64,000 nucleotides of DNA from positions 5,022,001 through 5,086,000 of the forward strand of contig NZ_CP146614.1 of the NCBI RefSeq assembly GCF_037094685.1, given 5' to 3'. Both the position numbers and the translations under genes were made by a program. This document shows, piece by piece, positions 26,682-35,363 of this stretch; the stretch's first letter is position 1, and each line of letters opens with the position of its first letter. The notes under the pieces are model-generated. The model saw nothing but the letters and a program-made list of their open reading frames with translations, searched no databases and was not told where the DNA came from. Source of the stretch: Massilia sp. METH4 (lineage in GTDB: Bacteria > Pseudomonadota > Gammaproteobacteria > Burkholderiales > Burkholderiaceae_D).

Positions 26682-27074
26682 ATGAAGAATGCGCACCGCG
26701 GCAACCGGCCGGCGCTGTGGCTCGGCGTCGTGCTGGCGCTGGCCTGGTGCGCGGGCGCCGGCGCCCAGATCGCCGATCCCACGCAACCGCCGCCCGGACT
26801 GGCCGCGGCGGCCGCCGGCGCCGCGCCGCCGGCCCCGCCACCGGGGCCGGAACTGCAATCGATCCTCGTCTCGCGCGAGCCAGGCGGGCGCCGTATTGCC
26901 GTGATTAGTGGCGAAATGGTAAGGCAGGGCGGTCGTGTCGGCGGCGCCACGGTGGAACAGATCGGCACCGACCGCGTGGTACTGCGGCGCGGCAAGGCGC
27001 GCGAGACGCTGCGGCTGTACACGAAGCCGCCGCACACCCCGGTTGCCCCGGCAACGCAGGCGGAACAACGATGA
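26682..27074 (+). CDS. mshK: MSHA biogenesis protein MshK (PilP/GspC-like)
   Basis: 130-aa periplasmic protein with a signal peptide (about residues 1-28, ending AGAGAQ), then IADPTQPP (an ADPT-P motif typical of MshK), a Pro/Ala linker and an HR-type domain with LQSILVSREPGGRRIAVISG. ATG 26682 lies 2 bp after the mshJ stop and gives a normal signal peptide. An upstream ATG at 26664 adds MDRLVT and cannot be excluded. Links the inner-membrane complex to the MshL secretin (family knowledge). Confidence 0.8.
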   Translation: MKNAHRGNRPALWLGVVLALAWCAGAGAQIADPTQPPPGLAAAAAGAAPPAPPPGPELQSILVSREPGGRRIAVISGEMVRQGGRVGGATVEQIGTDRVVLRRGKARETLRLYTKPPHTPVAPATQAEQR

Positions 27075-28879
27075 AGACGAAGAATACGACGATGCATACG
27101 AAGCGACTCCCGGCGACCCGCGCCGCCGCCCACCTGGCCGCGCTGGCCGCCATGGCTTCCCTGGTCCTGCTGGCCGGCTGCGACACGGCGGGCCGCCGCG
27201 ACACCTACGACGCGATCAGCGGCGAGATGCGCAACGCGGCCGCCAAGGCGAAGGCGGCCCAGAACACGGCGCCCGACGCGGTCGAGGCCGCGCTGCTGCC
27301 GCCGGCCCCCGCGCTGGCCGCCACGCTGCCGAAGGCACGCGCCGTGCTGGACGAGCGGTTCAACGTGGCGCTGAACAATGTGCCGGCGCAGCAGTTCTTC
27401 GCCTCGATCGCCAGCGGCACCCGCTACAACATGCTGGTCTCGCCCGAGGTCACCGGCACGCTGTCGGCCAACCTGAAGGATGTGACGATCTTCGAGGCGC
27501 TCGACGCGGTGCGCGAGCTGTACGGCTACGACTACAAGGTGGAAGGCAACCGCATCTACATCCGGCCGCTGACGATGCAGACGCGCATGTTCAAGGTGAA
27601 CTACCTGACCGGCAGCCGCCGCGGCAGTTCGAACGTGCGCGTGTCGTCGACGTCCATCAACACGGTCGGCACGGCGAACCAGAACCAGAACGCGGCCCAG
27701 CAGAACACGGCGCAGGGCCAGAACCAGACGCAGACGGGCTTGCCGAACGGCGGCCAGTCGGCGCAGGAGGACGCCAGCAACGTCAAGATGACGTCCGACG
27801 CCGATTTCTGGGGCGAGCTGCGCGGTGCCCTGGAGGCCATCGTGGGCAGCGGCGACGATGGCCGCAACGTGATCATCACGCCGCAGTCGGGCGTGGTGCT
27901 GGTGCGCGCCTTCCCGGCCCAGCTGCGCGCGGTGGACGAGTACCTGAAGGCGACCCGCCTGGCCGTCGAGCGGCAGGTGATTTTGGAAGCCAAGATCCTC
28001 GAAGTGCAACTGAACAGCGGGTTCCAGTCCGGCGTGAACTGGGCCGCGTTCCGGCAGGGCGGCAACAGCGCCGGCGGACTCGGCATCGTCTCGCCGGGCA
28101 CCAACCTGGTGCGGCGAAGCCTGGCGGGGTCCGCCGTCGGCCAGGGGACCGGCACCGGCTTCGTCAGCACCCCGGGCGCCTCGCTCGGTAACGCGGCCGA
28201 CGCGCTGGGCACGATGTTCGGCCTGGCGATCCAGACCAGCAATTTCTCGGCGATGATCTCGTTCCTGGAATCGCAGGGCACCGTGCACGTGCTGTCCAGC
28301 CCGCGCATTGCCACGCTGAACAACCAGAAGGCCGTGCTGAAGATCGGCACCGACGAGTTCTACGTGACCGGCATCAGCACCACGACGAACTCGAACGTCT
28401 CGGGCAACACGGTGACGCCGAACGTGATCGTGCAGCCGTTCTTTTCCGGCGTGCTGCTGGACGTGACGCCGCAGATCGACGAGGACGGCAATATCATGCT
28501 GCACGTGCACCCGTCGGTGAGCTCCGTCACCACCGTCAACAAGACCGTTAGCCTGGGCGAGGCCGGGTCGCTGAATCTTCCGCTGGCGGCTTCGTCCACT
28601 TCCGAGATGGACAGCATGGTGCGTGGCCGCAACGGCGAGATCGTGGCCATCGGCGGCCTGATGCGCCAGGCCACGTCCAGCGACCAGTCGCAGCTGCCCG
28701 GCGTGGGCAGCGTGCCGGTACTGGGCACCCTGTTCCGCAACAAGGACAGCCTGACCCAGAAGCGCGAGCTGGTGGTGCTGATCAAGCCCACGATCGTCGA
28801 CGATGCCAGCAGCATGTCGAACGAGATGCAGGATACGATGCGGCGCATCGAGCGGCTCGACCCGCAACGGGGCCGCTGA
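27071..28879 (+). CDS. mshL: MSHA secretin MshL
   Basis: 602-aa outer-membrane secretin lipoprotein. The lipobox LLAGC is near residue 37 after a signal peptide that starts at ATG 27071 or at ATG 27092 (MHTKRL). N-domains span about 95-170, an Asn/Gln-rich linker about 190-235, and the secretin core about 280-595, with VILEAKILEVQLNSGFQSG and VGSVPVLGTLFRNKDSLTQK. Forms the pilus exit channel. Overlaps mshK and mshM by 4 and 1 bp. Confidence 0.95.
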   Translation: MKTKNTTMHTKRLPATRAAAHLAALAAMASLVLLAGCDTAGRRDTYDAISGEMRNAAAKAKAAQNTAPDAVEAALLPPAPALAATLPKARAVLDERFNVALNNVPAQQFFASIASGTRYNMLVSPEVTGTLSANLKDVTIFEALDAVRELYGYDYKVEGNRIYIRPLTMQTRMFKVNYLTGSRRGSSNVRVSSTSINTVGTANQNQNAAQQNTAQGQNQTQTGLPNGGQSAQEDASNVKMTSDADFWGELRGALEAIVGSGDDGRNVIITPQSGVVLVRAFPAQLRAVDEYLKATRLAVERQVILEAKILEVQLNSGFQSGVNWAAFRQGGNSAGGLGIVSPGTNLVRRSLAGSAVGQGTGTGFVSTPGASLGNAADALGTMFGLAIQTSNFSAMISFLESQGTVHVLSSPRIATLNNQKAVLKIGTDEFYVTGISTTTNSNVSGNTVTPNVIVQPFFSGVLLDVTPQIDEDGNIMLHVHPSVSSVTTVNKTVSLGEAGSLNLPLAASSTSEMDSMVRGRNGEIVAIGGLMRQATSSDQSQLPGVGSVPVLGTLFRNKDSLTQKRELVVLIKPTIVDDASSMSNEMQDTMRRIERLDPQRGR

Positions 28880-29775
28880 TGTACGAAGCCCACTTTGGCC
28901 TGGCCGAGGTGCCGTTCTCGATCACCCCGGATACCAGTTTCTTCTTCGGCAGCCCGCACTCGCAGGAGGCGCTGAACACGCTGCTGGTGGCGGCGCGCAG
29001 CGGCGAAGGCTTCATCAAGATCACCGGTGAAGTGGGCACCGGCAAGACGCTGTTGTGCCGCAAGTTCATGGCCACCTTGGGCGAGGGATTCGTCACGGCG
29101 TATGTGCCGAACCCTTACCTGGAGCCGCGCGCGCTGATGATGGCGCTGGCCGACGAGCTGGAAATCGTGCTGCCGAAGGACGTCGACCAGCACCAGCTGG
29201 TGAAATCGCTGACCGTGCGGCTGCTCGAGCTGGCGGCGCGCGGCAAGCATGTGGTGCTGTGCCTGGACGAGGCGCAGGCGCTGCCGCTGGAAAGCCTGGA
29301 GGCGCTGCGTCTGCTGACGAACCTGGAAACGGAAAAACGCAAGCTGCTGCAGATCGTGCTGTTCGGCCAGCCGGAACTCAATGCCCACCTGGCCAGCCCC
29401 AAGATCAGGCAGCTGGCGCAACGCATCACCTTCCATTACCACCTGGGGGCCCTGGGGCGCGACGACCTGGACTATTACGTGGCGCACCGGCTGCGGGTGG
29501 CCGGCTTCACCGGCGCTCGGCTGTTTTCGAAGGGCGCGGTGCGGCGCCTGTACCGCGCCACCGGCGGCATTCCGCGCCTCGTCAACATCGTCGCGCACAA
29601 GGCGCTGATGCTGGCGTACGGCGAGGGGCGGCACCTCGTGGAGGGGCGGCAGGTCGGCCTGGCCGCGCGCGACACGATCGGCACGGCGCGCGGCTGGCCG
29701 CGCTGGTCGTGGCTGGCCAGCGCGGCCGCCCTGGCCGCCGCCGCGGGCGGCATCACCCTTGCGTTGACGAGATGA
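28879..29775 (+). CDS. mshM: MSHA AAA+ ATPase MshM (ExeA family)
   Basis: 298-aa ExeA/MshM ATPase. It opens MYEAHFGLAEVPFSITPDT; Walker A is GEVGTGKT, Walker B VVLCLDEAQ (the expected Asp), then LFGQPELNAHLA and GGIPRLVNIVAHKALML. A short C-terminal TM helix anchors it (about residues 273-294). The closest relative in the window is the gene at 12750-13751. Confidence 0.93.
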   Translation: MYEAHFGLAEVPFSITPDTSFFFGSPHSQEALNTLLVAARSGEGFIKITGEVGTGKTLLCRKFMATLGEGFVTAYVPNPYLEPRALMMALADELEIVLPKDVDQHQLVKSLTVRLLELAARGKHVVLCLDEAQALPLESLEALRLLTNLETEKRKLLQIVLFGQPELNAHLASPKIRQLAQRITFHYHLGALGRDDLDYYVAHRLRVAGFTGARLFSKGAVRRLYRATGGIPRLVNIVAHKALMLAYGEGRHLVEGRQVGLAARDTIGTARGWPRWSWLASAAALAAAAGGITLALTR

Positions 29776-29784
29776 GCCTGACAG

Positions 29785-30990
29785 ATGAGCTTGATCAATA
29801 AAATGCTGCAGGACCTGGATGCGCGCGGCGGCGGCGCGGCGCGCAACGCCACCGGCGACGTGCGCCCGGTGGCGGCCGATCGTTCGTCGCGCAAGGCGAT
29901 CGCCATCGGCGCGGGCGTCGGCGCGCTCATCGTCGCCATCGGCGGCGGCGGGTGGTACTGGCTGAACGGGCGGGCGGCTGCCCCCGTCGCCCCGGTGGCG
30001 CCGACGGTGGCCTCGATGTCCGCTCCCGCGGCGCCAACGCCGCCTGCGGTACCCGCGGCCGCGCCGGCCGTGGCGGCGCCGGCGCTCGACACCGCCGCGG
30101 CGGCCGATCCGACGACGGCGGCACCGATTGCGGCGCCAGCACCGCAGGGTGCGTCGTTGCAAACCGCAACACCGCCAGCCGGGGCGCCGCAGGCGGCGCC
30201 GTCGCGATCCGCAGCAGCACCAGCGGTGGCTCCGCAAGGCGGAGTGCCGCCAGCCGAGCTGCCGCCGGCCGAATTGGTGCGAGCACAAGCGCCAGTGGCG
30301 CAAGCGCCCGCGCCGGCCACGAAGCCGCGTCCCCGGCCGCAGCGTCCCGACCGCGCCGCCAGCCCGTCAGCTGGGGCGCCGGCGGCACCATCGCCACCCG
30401 TGCCGACCGGGCAGGGCGCCGGCCTTACTGCCAGCCAGCAGGCCGAGAACGGGTACCGCCGCGCGCTGGCCGCGCTGCAGGAAGGCCGGGTCACGGAAGG
30501 CATCGCGCTGCTGGAAGGGACCGTGCAGGCTTATCCCCGCCACGAGGCCGCGCGCCAGACCCTGGTGGGCCTGCTGGTCGAGAACGGCCGCGCTGACGAG
30601 GCGATGCGCCACGCCCAGCTCGGCCTGTCGCTCGATGCCAACCAGCCGCAGCTGGCCATGCTGCTGGCGCGCCTGCAACTGGAACACGGCGGCGCGGCCG
30701 ACGAAACGCTGCTGCGCTCGCTGCCGCATGCCGGCAACAACCCCGACTACCTGGCCTTCCTGGCCGGCGTGCTGCAGAAGCAGGGCCGCTACCGGGAGGC
30801 GGCGCAGCAGTACGAAGCCGCGCTGCGGCTGCGCCCCGCGAATGGGGTGTGGTGGATGGGGCTTGGCATGGCGCGGCAGGCTGACAACCAGCGCAGCAAT
30901 GCGCGTGAGGCTTACCTCAAGGCCAGGGAAGGGGGGCTCACGCCCGAACTGCAAGCGTTTGTCGAGCGGCGGCTGGGGCAGTTGCAGTAG
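29785..30990 (+). CDS. mshN: MSHA TPR protein MshN
   Basis: 401-aa bitopic protein starting MSLINKMLQDLDARGG, the usual MshN opening. One TM helix (about 35-58) and a long Ala/Pro-rich linker (about 60-215) are followed by tetratricopeptide repeats (about 220-395, for example the RYREAAQQYEAALRLRPANG repeat). Last gene of the MSHA operon, 9 bp after mshM. Probably binds MshM and spans the periplasm. Confidence 0.9.
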   Translation: MSLINKMLQDLDARGGGAARNATGDVRPVAADRSSRKAIAIGAGVGALIVAIGGGGWYWLNGRAAAPVAPVAPTVASMSAPAAPTPPAVPAAAPAVAAPALDTAAAADPTTAAPIAAPAPQGASLQTATPPAGAPQAAPSRSAAAPAVAPQGGVPPAELPPAELVRAQAPVAQAPAPATKPRPRPQRPDRAASPSAGAPAAPSPPVPTGQGAGLTASQQAENGYRRALAALQEGRVTEGIALLEGTVQAYPRHEAARQTLVGLLVENGRADEAMRHAQLGLSLDANQPQLAMLLARLQLEHGGAADETLLRSLPHAGNNPDYLAFLAGVLQKQGRYREAAQQYEAALRLRPANGVWWMGLGMARQADNQRSNAREAYLKAREGGLTPELQAFVERRLGQLQ

Positions 30991-31148
30991 TTGCGGAGCG
31001 TCTGACATTGCCGAGCCGGCTGGTAGCGCGCCGCCTTGACCCGTCGATCCCCGAGGCGCAGATCGACAGTGCGGGCCGAGCCAACAGGTGAATGAGGTAC
31101 GCGGACGTGCGGCCTGCCGCCGTGCGCTGGCCGTTCAAGCTCGGTTAA

Positions 31149-31532
31149 TCAGGCCTGCCGCGTACTTATCCACCACGATGTTCCACCTGCATCGATCACG
31201 CCGCCCCGCTTGTCCGGGTCTTCCTTTCGCGTCGGGGCCTGGAGCGGTTGGGCCCCTGCGGAGAGGGCCTTGGCATACGTGGCGTCCACGTCGGGCACGT
31301 AGACATGCACGTGGGTCGGCCTCGGTTCCCAACCGGCATTCGGGTCCGACAACATGATGACTGTGTCGCCAATGCGCATCTCCGCGTGGAGGATCGAACC
31401 GTTCTCCCCTGGGTGGCGGTACAGCTCCTCGGCATCGAATACCGTCTTCATGAAGTCGATGACGGCCGCCGCGCCGTTGACCACCAGATAGGGTGAAACG
31501 TCGCTGTGGCCCTGTGGCTTGTAGCTGGACAT
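31149..31532 (-). CDS. VOC-superfamily (PhnB/glyoxalase-like) protein
   Basis: 127-aa single-domain vicinal oxygen chelate protein. It has VSPYLVVNGAAAVIDFMKTVF and GSILHAEMRIGDTVIMLSD, both typical of the PhnB/YdeR-type glyoxalase-bleomycin-resistance fold, and ends with SWWIST. ATG 31532 has an excellent GGAGGT Shine-Dalgarno, so the longer upstream frame is not needed. Substrate unknown. It stands alone on the minus strand after the MSHA operon. Confidence 0.85.
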   Translation of the reverse strand: MSSYKPQGHSDVSPYLVVNGAAAVIDFMKTVFDAEELYRHPGENGSILHAEMRIGDTVIMLSDPNAGWEPRPTHVHVYVPDVDATYAKALSAGAQPLQAPTRKEDPDKRGGVIDAGGTSWWISTRQA

Positions 31533-31778
31533 GTTACCTCCTTGATCAGGTGATGAGACCTCACATGAGTGCAACCTTCGAATTGACAGGAAAGCTCGTT
31601 AACGGAGAGCAATCAGTCAAAAAGCAACTGGAATGAGCGAAAGCGGCCTATCAGCCGGCTGGCTTGGCGACACAGATCTAGCGCAGAAAGCCGTCGACGT
31701 AATAGCTAGGGTGATTGGCGATATGCGTCAGCATAGGGCGCCAGGTGCCATACGGTGTAACGTATGATGACTTTGACG

Positions 31779-32048
31779 CTAGAGCTTGCCAGCAATCACC
31801 TCAGCGCTCTCGGCAGCTGAGATGTTAGCCAAAGCTCGCCACCTGCGCTGCCATGGTCGCGTCAACACGCGGAGTGCGACTTCGGTGCGAATATCGTTTT
31901 GGCACAGGTAATGCGCGGCAACTGACGTCCCGAGCATTTCCTGCATTACTAAGCCAACTTCAACCTGCTCAGCACGGAGACGATCGGCTCTAGCCTCTAC
32001 AGTATTTTCCTCCGGGTTATCAACTGCTCTTCTTGATTGATCCATCAT
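31779..32048 (-). CDS. Small hypothetical protein
   Basis: 89-aa soluble protein of unrecognised family, rich in Glu, Arg and Ala, mainly alpha-helical. It contains VGLVMQEMLGTSVAAHYL followed by a positively charged segment (VLTRPWQRRWR). ATG 32048 (or 32045) is preceded by GAGGA with 5 nt spacing, which supports expression. No functional call is justified. Its GC is lower than in the flanking core genes. Confidence 0.55.
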   Translation of the reverse strand: MMDQSRRAVDNPEENTVEARADRLRAEQVEVGLVMQEMLGTSVAAHYLCQNDIRTEVALRVLTRPWQRRWRALANISAAESAEVIAGKL

Positions 32049-32361
32049 CGTTATCCTCGACAAACCGTGTCAACTTCGGTCATGCTAGCTTGTTCTCATA
32101 GGCCTTAGCTACAGCCCATCGCCCAAGACCATGTGGGACTTTGCTTACGCGTTTATGGTGGCGATTCACCAAGAGGCACCGAATCATCGATAACGACTCA
32201 CCGCGCTAGACATTTAAAATACATAGGCTGCGAGTTCCGTCAGAATAGCCCGCTAAGTCCGTATTGGAAGGCGTCATGCCGAGTAAAACACATTGCGATC
32301 GGAATGGGTTTGCCGAGTGAAGATTGCTGTGGCTTAAGCTGTAAAATGTGCACAGGTCTGA
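32049..32361. other. Non-coding stretch, low GC
   Basis: About 310 bp between the 89-aa gene and the histidine kinase 3' end. Short open frames here have no plausible start signal, and I see no terminator or repeat. Base composition is clearly less GC-rich than the rest of the window. Confidence 0.5.
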
Positions 32362-33483
32362 TTACTTTCGCATCCGAAGCATCAGAATCGGACGCGGATC
32401 AATAGGCACATCCAGGATGAACGTGGTGTATCCGTGCCGACATTCGACGGCAATGCTCCCCGCGTGTTGCTCGGCAATGCTCCGTGCGAACGGGAGCCCT
32501 ATCTCCCACGCACCTTCACCCTTCAAGGCGGTTCTTTTATAGAGTTGAAAAATCGCTTCAATCCTGTTCGGTGGGATAGGGGGGCCTTCGTTGATGATCG
32601 ACACAGCTACTCGCCCGCCGTAGCATTGCAACTTTGCTGTGATAGGAGAGCCTGGATTGCTGTACGCGATAGCGTTGGAAACAATATGCTCAATCGCCTT
32701 CGAGATGGAATCGCGATGCCAGAATCCCTGGACAGCGACACCGATGATGTCAGTTCTCGCAGCCGCGGGGGTTCGTTCGATAACATTCATGATGACTTCG
32801 CGAAGATCAAGCCACTGAAGCTCCAGCATTTCGCTGGCGGGAGGTGTCACCATTGACATGTCGAGCATCTCAGTCAACATCGATGCGATCCGGGCAAGAT
32901 GTTCTGCTGCGAACGTGGCGAGCTCGCGAGATCTGTCGATTTGCTGAGCTTCGCGGATATGGTCGACAGCCATCGACGCGACGGAGAGTTGAGTACGCAG
33001 ATCGTGCACGACAGCGGTACTGAACTGCTCACGCATGGCGGCTTTGCTTAAAATGAATCCCGTGATGGATTCTCGAATTGCCTCGTCAATCAAGGAATTA
33101 AGTCTCGCCGCCTGCTCTCGCGAAATTGCGAATCCGGCATCTCCCCACGTCGCAAATAGCACGCTCCTAAAAAGCTGTACTTCATGCGCTACCGTCTCAA
33201 CATTATAGTTCGTTAAGCGTGCACGCTCTCCTCCGTGCTCCGAAGCCAAGGTCGATTGACGATAATTGAATGTCTCCCCAGAGGCAACCGAGCAGAGCTG
33301 CTCATAAAATATCGGAAGCGTATCAAGCAGCAACGCTGCTGGCAGGCCATGTGCACACTTTACTTGCTTCTGAACGGATTTCAGCCATGATGCGAACACT
33401 CTATCGCGCAACAATAGAAGTCGTTCATGCAAATTCTTCGAAGGTTCGACCATGGGCGCTCGAGGTGAAGTGTGAATGCTCAT
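32362..33483 (-). CDS. Orphan sensor histidine kinase (RsbRD-like N-terminus)
   Basis: 373-aa cytoplasmic histidine kinase with no TM segment. Residues about 15-145 form an all-helical domain resembling the RsbRD/globin-like sensor N-terminus that precedes many HisKA domains. The dimerisation motif VVHDLRTQLS places the phospho-accepting His at H160. The HATPase domain (about 260-365) has a normal N box (HIVSNAIAYSN) and a recognisable G1 region (SIINEGPPI). The G2 region reads GEGAWEIGLPFARSI instead of GxGLGL, so ATP-lid function may be altered. No response regulator gene is adjacent. The start could also be ATG 33453; neither site has a good Shine-Dalgarno. Confidence 0.82.
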   Translation of the reverse strand: MSIHTSPRAPMVEPSKNLHERLLLLRDRVFASWLKSVQKQVKCAHGLPAALLLDTLPIFYEQLCSVASGETFNYRQSTLASEHGGERARLTNYNVETVAHEVQLFRSVLFATWGDAGFAISREQAARLNSLIDEAIRESITGFILSKAAMREQFSTAVVHDLRTQLSVASMAVDHIREAQQIDRSRELATFAAEHLARIASMLTEMLDMSMVTPPASEMLELQWLDLREVIMNVIERTPAAARTDIIGVAVQGFWHRDSISKAIEHIVSNAIAYSNPGSPITAKLQCYGGRVAVSIINEGPPIPPNRIEAIFQLYKRTALKGEGAWEIGLPFARSIAEQHAGSIAVECRHGYTTFILDVPIDPRPILMLRMRK

Positions 33484-33954
33484 CTGTGTGAATGATTATT
33501 TGGCCGATTGCGCAACATTTCAAAGACAGGCGTGTCGGGGGTACGCTCGCAGTGCAGATCGCGCCACAGTACCCGTATAACCTCTTTGCCACATGCGTTG
33601 GATGATCGGAGCCGTAACTTGTCTTTCGATATGTGAACAGCCGTGAGAACATAAGTTCATTAGCTTGTAGAATGCTCGCTCTTCCTGGACAGTTTCGATA
33701 GTGTTGAGCTCATGACCTGCTCAAAGGACGACTTATCTTTTGCAAAGTAGTCAAGGGCCGGTGAATTCTAGCTTGACTTTGCGGGATGCGACGCCGCCTA
33801 CGCGCGGCTCTTCGCGCTGAACCGCGTGACCGCCAGAAGCACTCCTTTAGCGATGTGCGGAGTCACAGTGTCTTCGGTCCCGGTGCTAGACGTGGGCTTC
33901 CCCGGTATCGGCGGACACCTTCGATAGGTACCGTGTCACTATCGGAGGTTCTTC
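33484..33954. other. Non-coding remnant DNA upstream of IS fragments
   Basis: About 470 bp without a supported gene between the kinase start and the IS3-like fragment. Lower GC, scattered stops in all frames. The last 60 bp may belong to the left end of the IS3-like element, but I could not identify its terminal repeat. Confidence 0.45.
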
Positions 33955-33993
33955 ATGGCACGTCAAAGAAGGTCGTTTACTGAAGAGTTCATT
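33955..33993 (+). pseudogene. IS3-family orfA start, truncated by insertion
   Basis: An ATG with a GGAGG ribosome-binding site (33944-33948) opens MARQRRSFTEEF, the usual beginning of IS3-family OrfA transposases. After 13 codons the frame runs into an IS66-like end (GTAAGCG at 33994). Only this start fragment remains. Confidence 0.5.
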
Positions 33994-34039
33994 GTAAGCG
34001 TCCAGCCCGCACCGTCTAGACGCTGAATAGCTCCAGTGG

Positions 34040-34080
34040 CCAAGATAGTCTCCATTAACATTTGGTGGGGACTATCTTGG
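34040..34080. repeat. 11-bp perfect inverted repeat inside IS66 fragment
   Basis: CCAAGATAGTC (34040-34050) and GACTATCTTGG (34070-34080) are exact inverted copies 19 bp apart, directly upstream of the tnpA ATG. Possibly a regulatory hairpin or transposase site of the element. Confidence 0.7.
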
Positions 34081-34083
34081 AAA

Positions 34084-34262
34084 ATGAGTTGAACAAGCAG
34101 GCGCCGACGCAGTACGAACTACCCGCTGGAGTTCAAACGGAAGTTGGCGCAGCAGGCGTTCGAACCCGGCGTGTCCGTGGCGCAACTGGCTTTGCAGCAT
34201 CAGTTGAATTCGAATATGGTGTTCAAATGGCGGCGCCAGTTGTGCGCTGGCCCAGACACATT
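34084..34262 (+). pseudogene. IS66 tnpA (orfA) fragment, with early stop
   Basis: The frame from ATG 34084 reads MS-stop-TSRRRRSTNYPLEFKRKLA and continues through EPGVSVAQLALQHQLNSNMV to KWRRQLCAG, the HTH region of IS66 OrfA proteins. Codon 3 is TGA and the 3' part is missing, so it is not functional. Confidence 0.65.
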
Positions 34263-34272
34263 CAAGGTAGAG

Positions 34273-35246
34273 CTACTCGAGCTCAGTGGCCGGTTTCTGT
34301 CCAAAGGTTTTGCGCCAATCTCTCGGGCTCACCTGAAAACGCTTTTTGAAGTGCTGCCGCAGTGATAGCGGCGTTTGAAACCCAGTGAGTTCCGAGATTC
34401 TTTCAACCGGTATCGATGTCGTTTCGAGAAGCTCACGGGTTTGCCGAAGGCGCTCATTGACCAGCCAATCTACCAGCGTCATGCCCGTCGCTTTGAGAAA
34501 ATGACGCGTAAACGTGCGGCGGCTCGTGGCCGCCCGTGCCGCCAGGTCATCAATACTGTGCTGCTTGTCGAGATTTTCCCGCAAGTAGTCGAGCAGCCGG
34601 TTGATCTGTGAATCCTGTGTCGAGGCGGCCATGGGCTGCTCAATGAATTGCGCCTGTCCCCCCTCGCGATGGGCGGGATGACCATCGTGCGCGCCACCTT
34701 GTTGGCGATTTTCGGCCCGTAGTACCCTCGCACGAGATACAGGCAGCAATCGAGTCCCGCACCTGTCCCCGCCGAGGTGATCAAGCGGTCCTCGTCGACA
34801 TACAGCGCATTCATGTCGAGCCTCACACGCGGAAAACGTAGGCAGAAACCCTTTTCGGCCATCCAGTGGGTCGAGGCACGCTTGCCGTCGAGTAGCCCCG
34901 CATAGGCAAGTACATACGCACCGTAGCAAAGCCCCACGACATGGGCTCCTCTTGCATACGCGCGCACCAGCGCTGCTACCAGCTCGGGGGCCGGACGTGC
35001 GTCCAGGTCATGCCATCCCGGCACGACTAGGATGTCCGCCATGTCCGCCATTTCCAGCCCGCCGTCCGGCTGCACGGTCATGGCGCGCTCGGCCTTCAAG
35101 GGCTGGCCGCCTGGCGTCACGATCTTCAGATCGAACGAGGGATGGTCGGCCACTTGCGCGCTGAACACCAGGTACGGGACGGAGAAGTGGAAGGGACTGA
35201 AATCGGGATACATGATCAAGGCGACCATGGGTGGTTTCAGATTCAT
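34273..35246 (-). pseudogene. GlxA/FtrA-type AraC-family regulator, frameshifted
   Basis: Two overlapping frames together encode one protein of about 324 aa. The N-terminal DJ-1/PfpI-like amidase domain (ATG 35246, MNLKPPMVALIMYPDF, with GLCYGAYVLAYAGLLDG) is followed in another frame by a C-terminal AraC HTH domain (LLDYLRENLDKQHSIDDLAA ... SPRDWRKTFGQ). The frame changes near 34671-34673. There the sequence encoding IPP-[H]REGGQAQ lacks one base of a C run on the coding strand, so restoring one C gives PPHREGGQ. Either a true inactivation or an assembly/sequencing error. Such regulators usually control a divergent gene, here the MBL-fold gene at 35364. Confidence 0.8.
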
Positions 35247-35363
35247 GGCTGCGAACTCTCTGGTGGCCCGAAAGCATCGGTAATTGGCATGCGGGTCAAT
35301 ATTACGCCGGGCGCGGCGCATTCACAATGCTGCTACCAATTACCACATCTATGGAGCAGCAAA

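Larger units (their letters stand above)
33994..34262 (+). mobile_element. IS66-family fragment (left end plus tnpA 5' part)
   Basis: The fragment begins GTAAGCGTCCAGCCCGCACC, which fits the GTAA-type terminal repeat of IS66 elements. It then encodes the start of a TnpA-like helix-turn-helix protein and stops near 34262, where the regulator pseudogene begins. The right end, tnpB and tnpC are absent. The exact right boundary is estimated from where TnpA similarity ends. Confidence 0.6.

Noticed and set aside
33786..33983. 65-aa ORF upstream of the IS relics
   Set aside because: Starts in non-coding low-GC DNA, runs across the IS3 start in the wrong frame, no Shine-Dalgarno.
34062..34349. 95-aa plus-strand ORF over the IS66 fragment
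   Set aside because: It is in a different frame from the recognisable TnpA sequence and has no family features.
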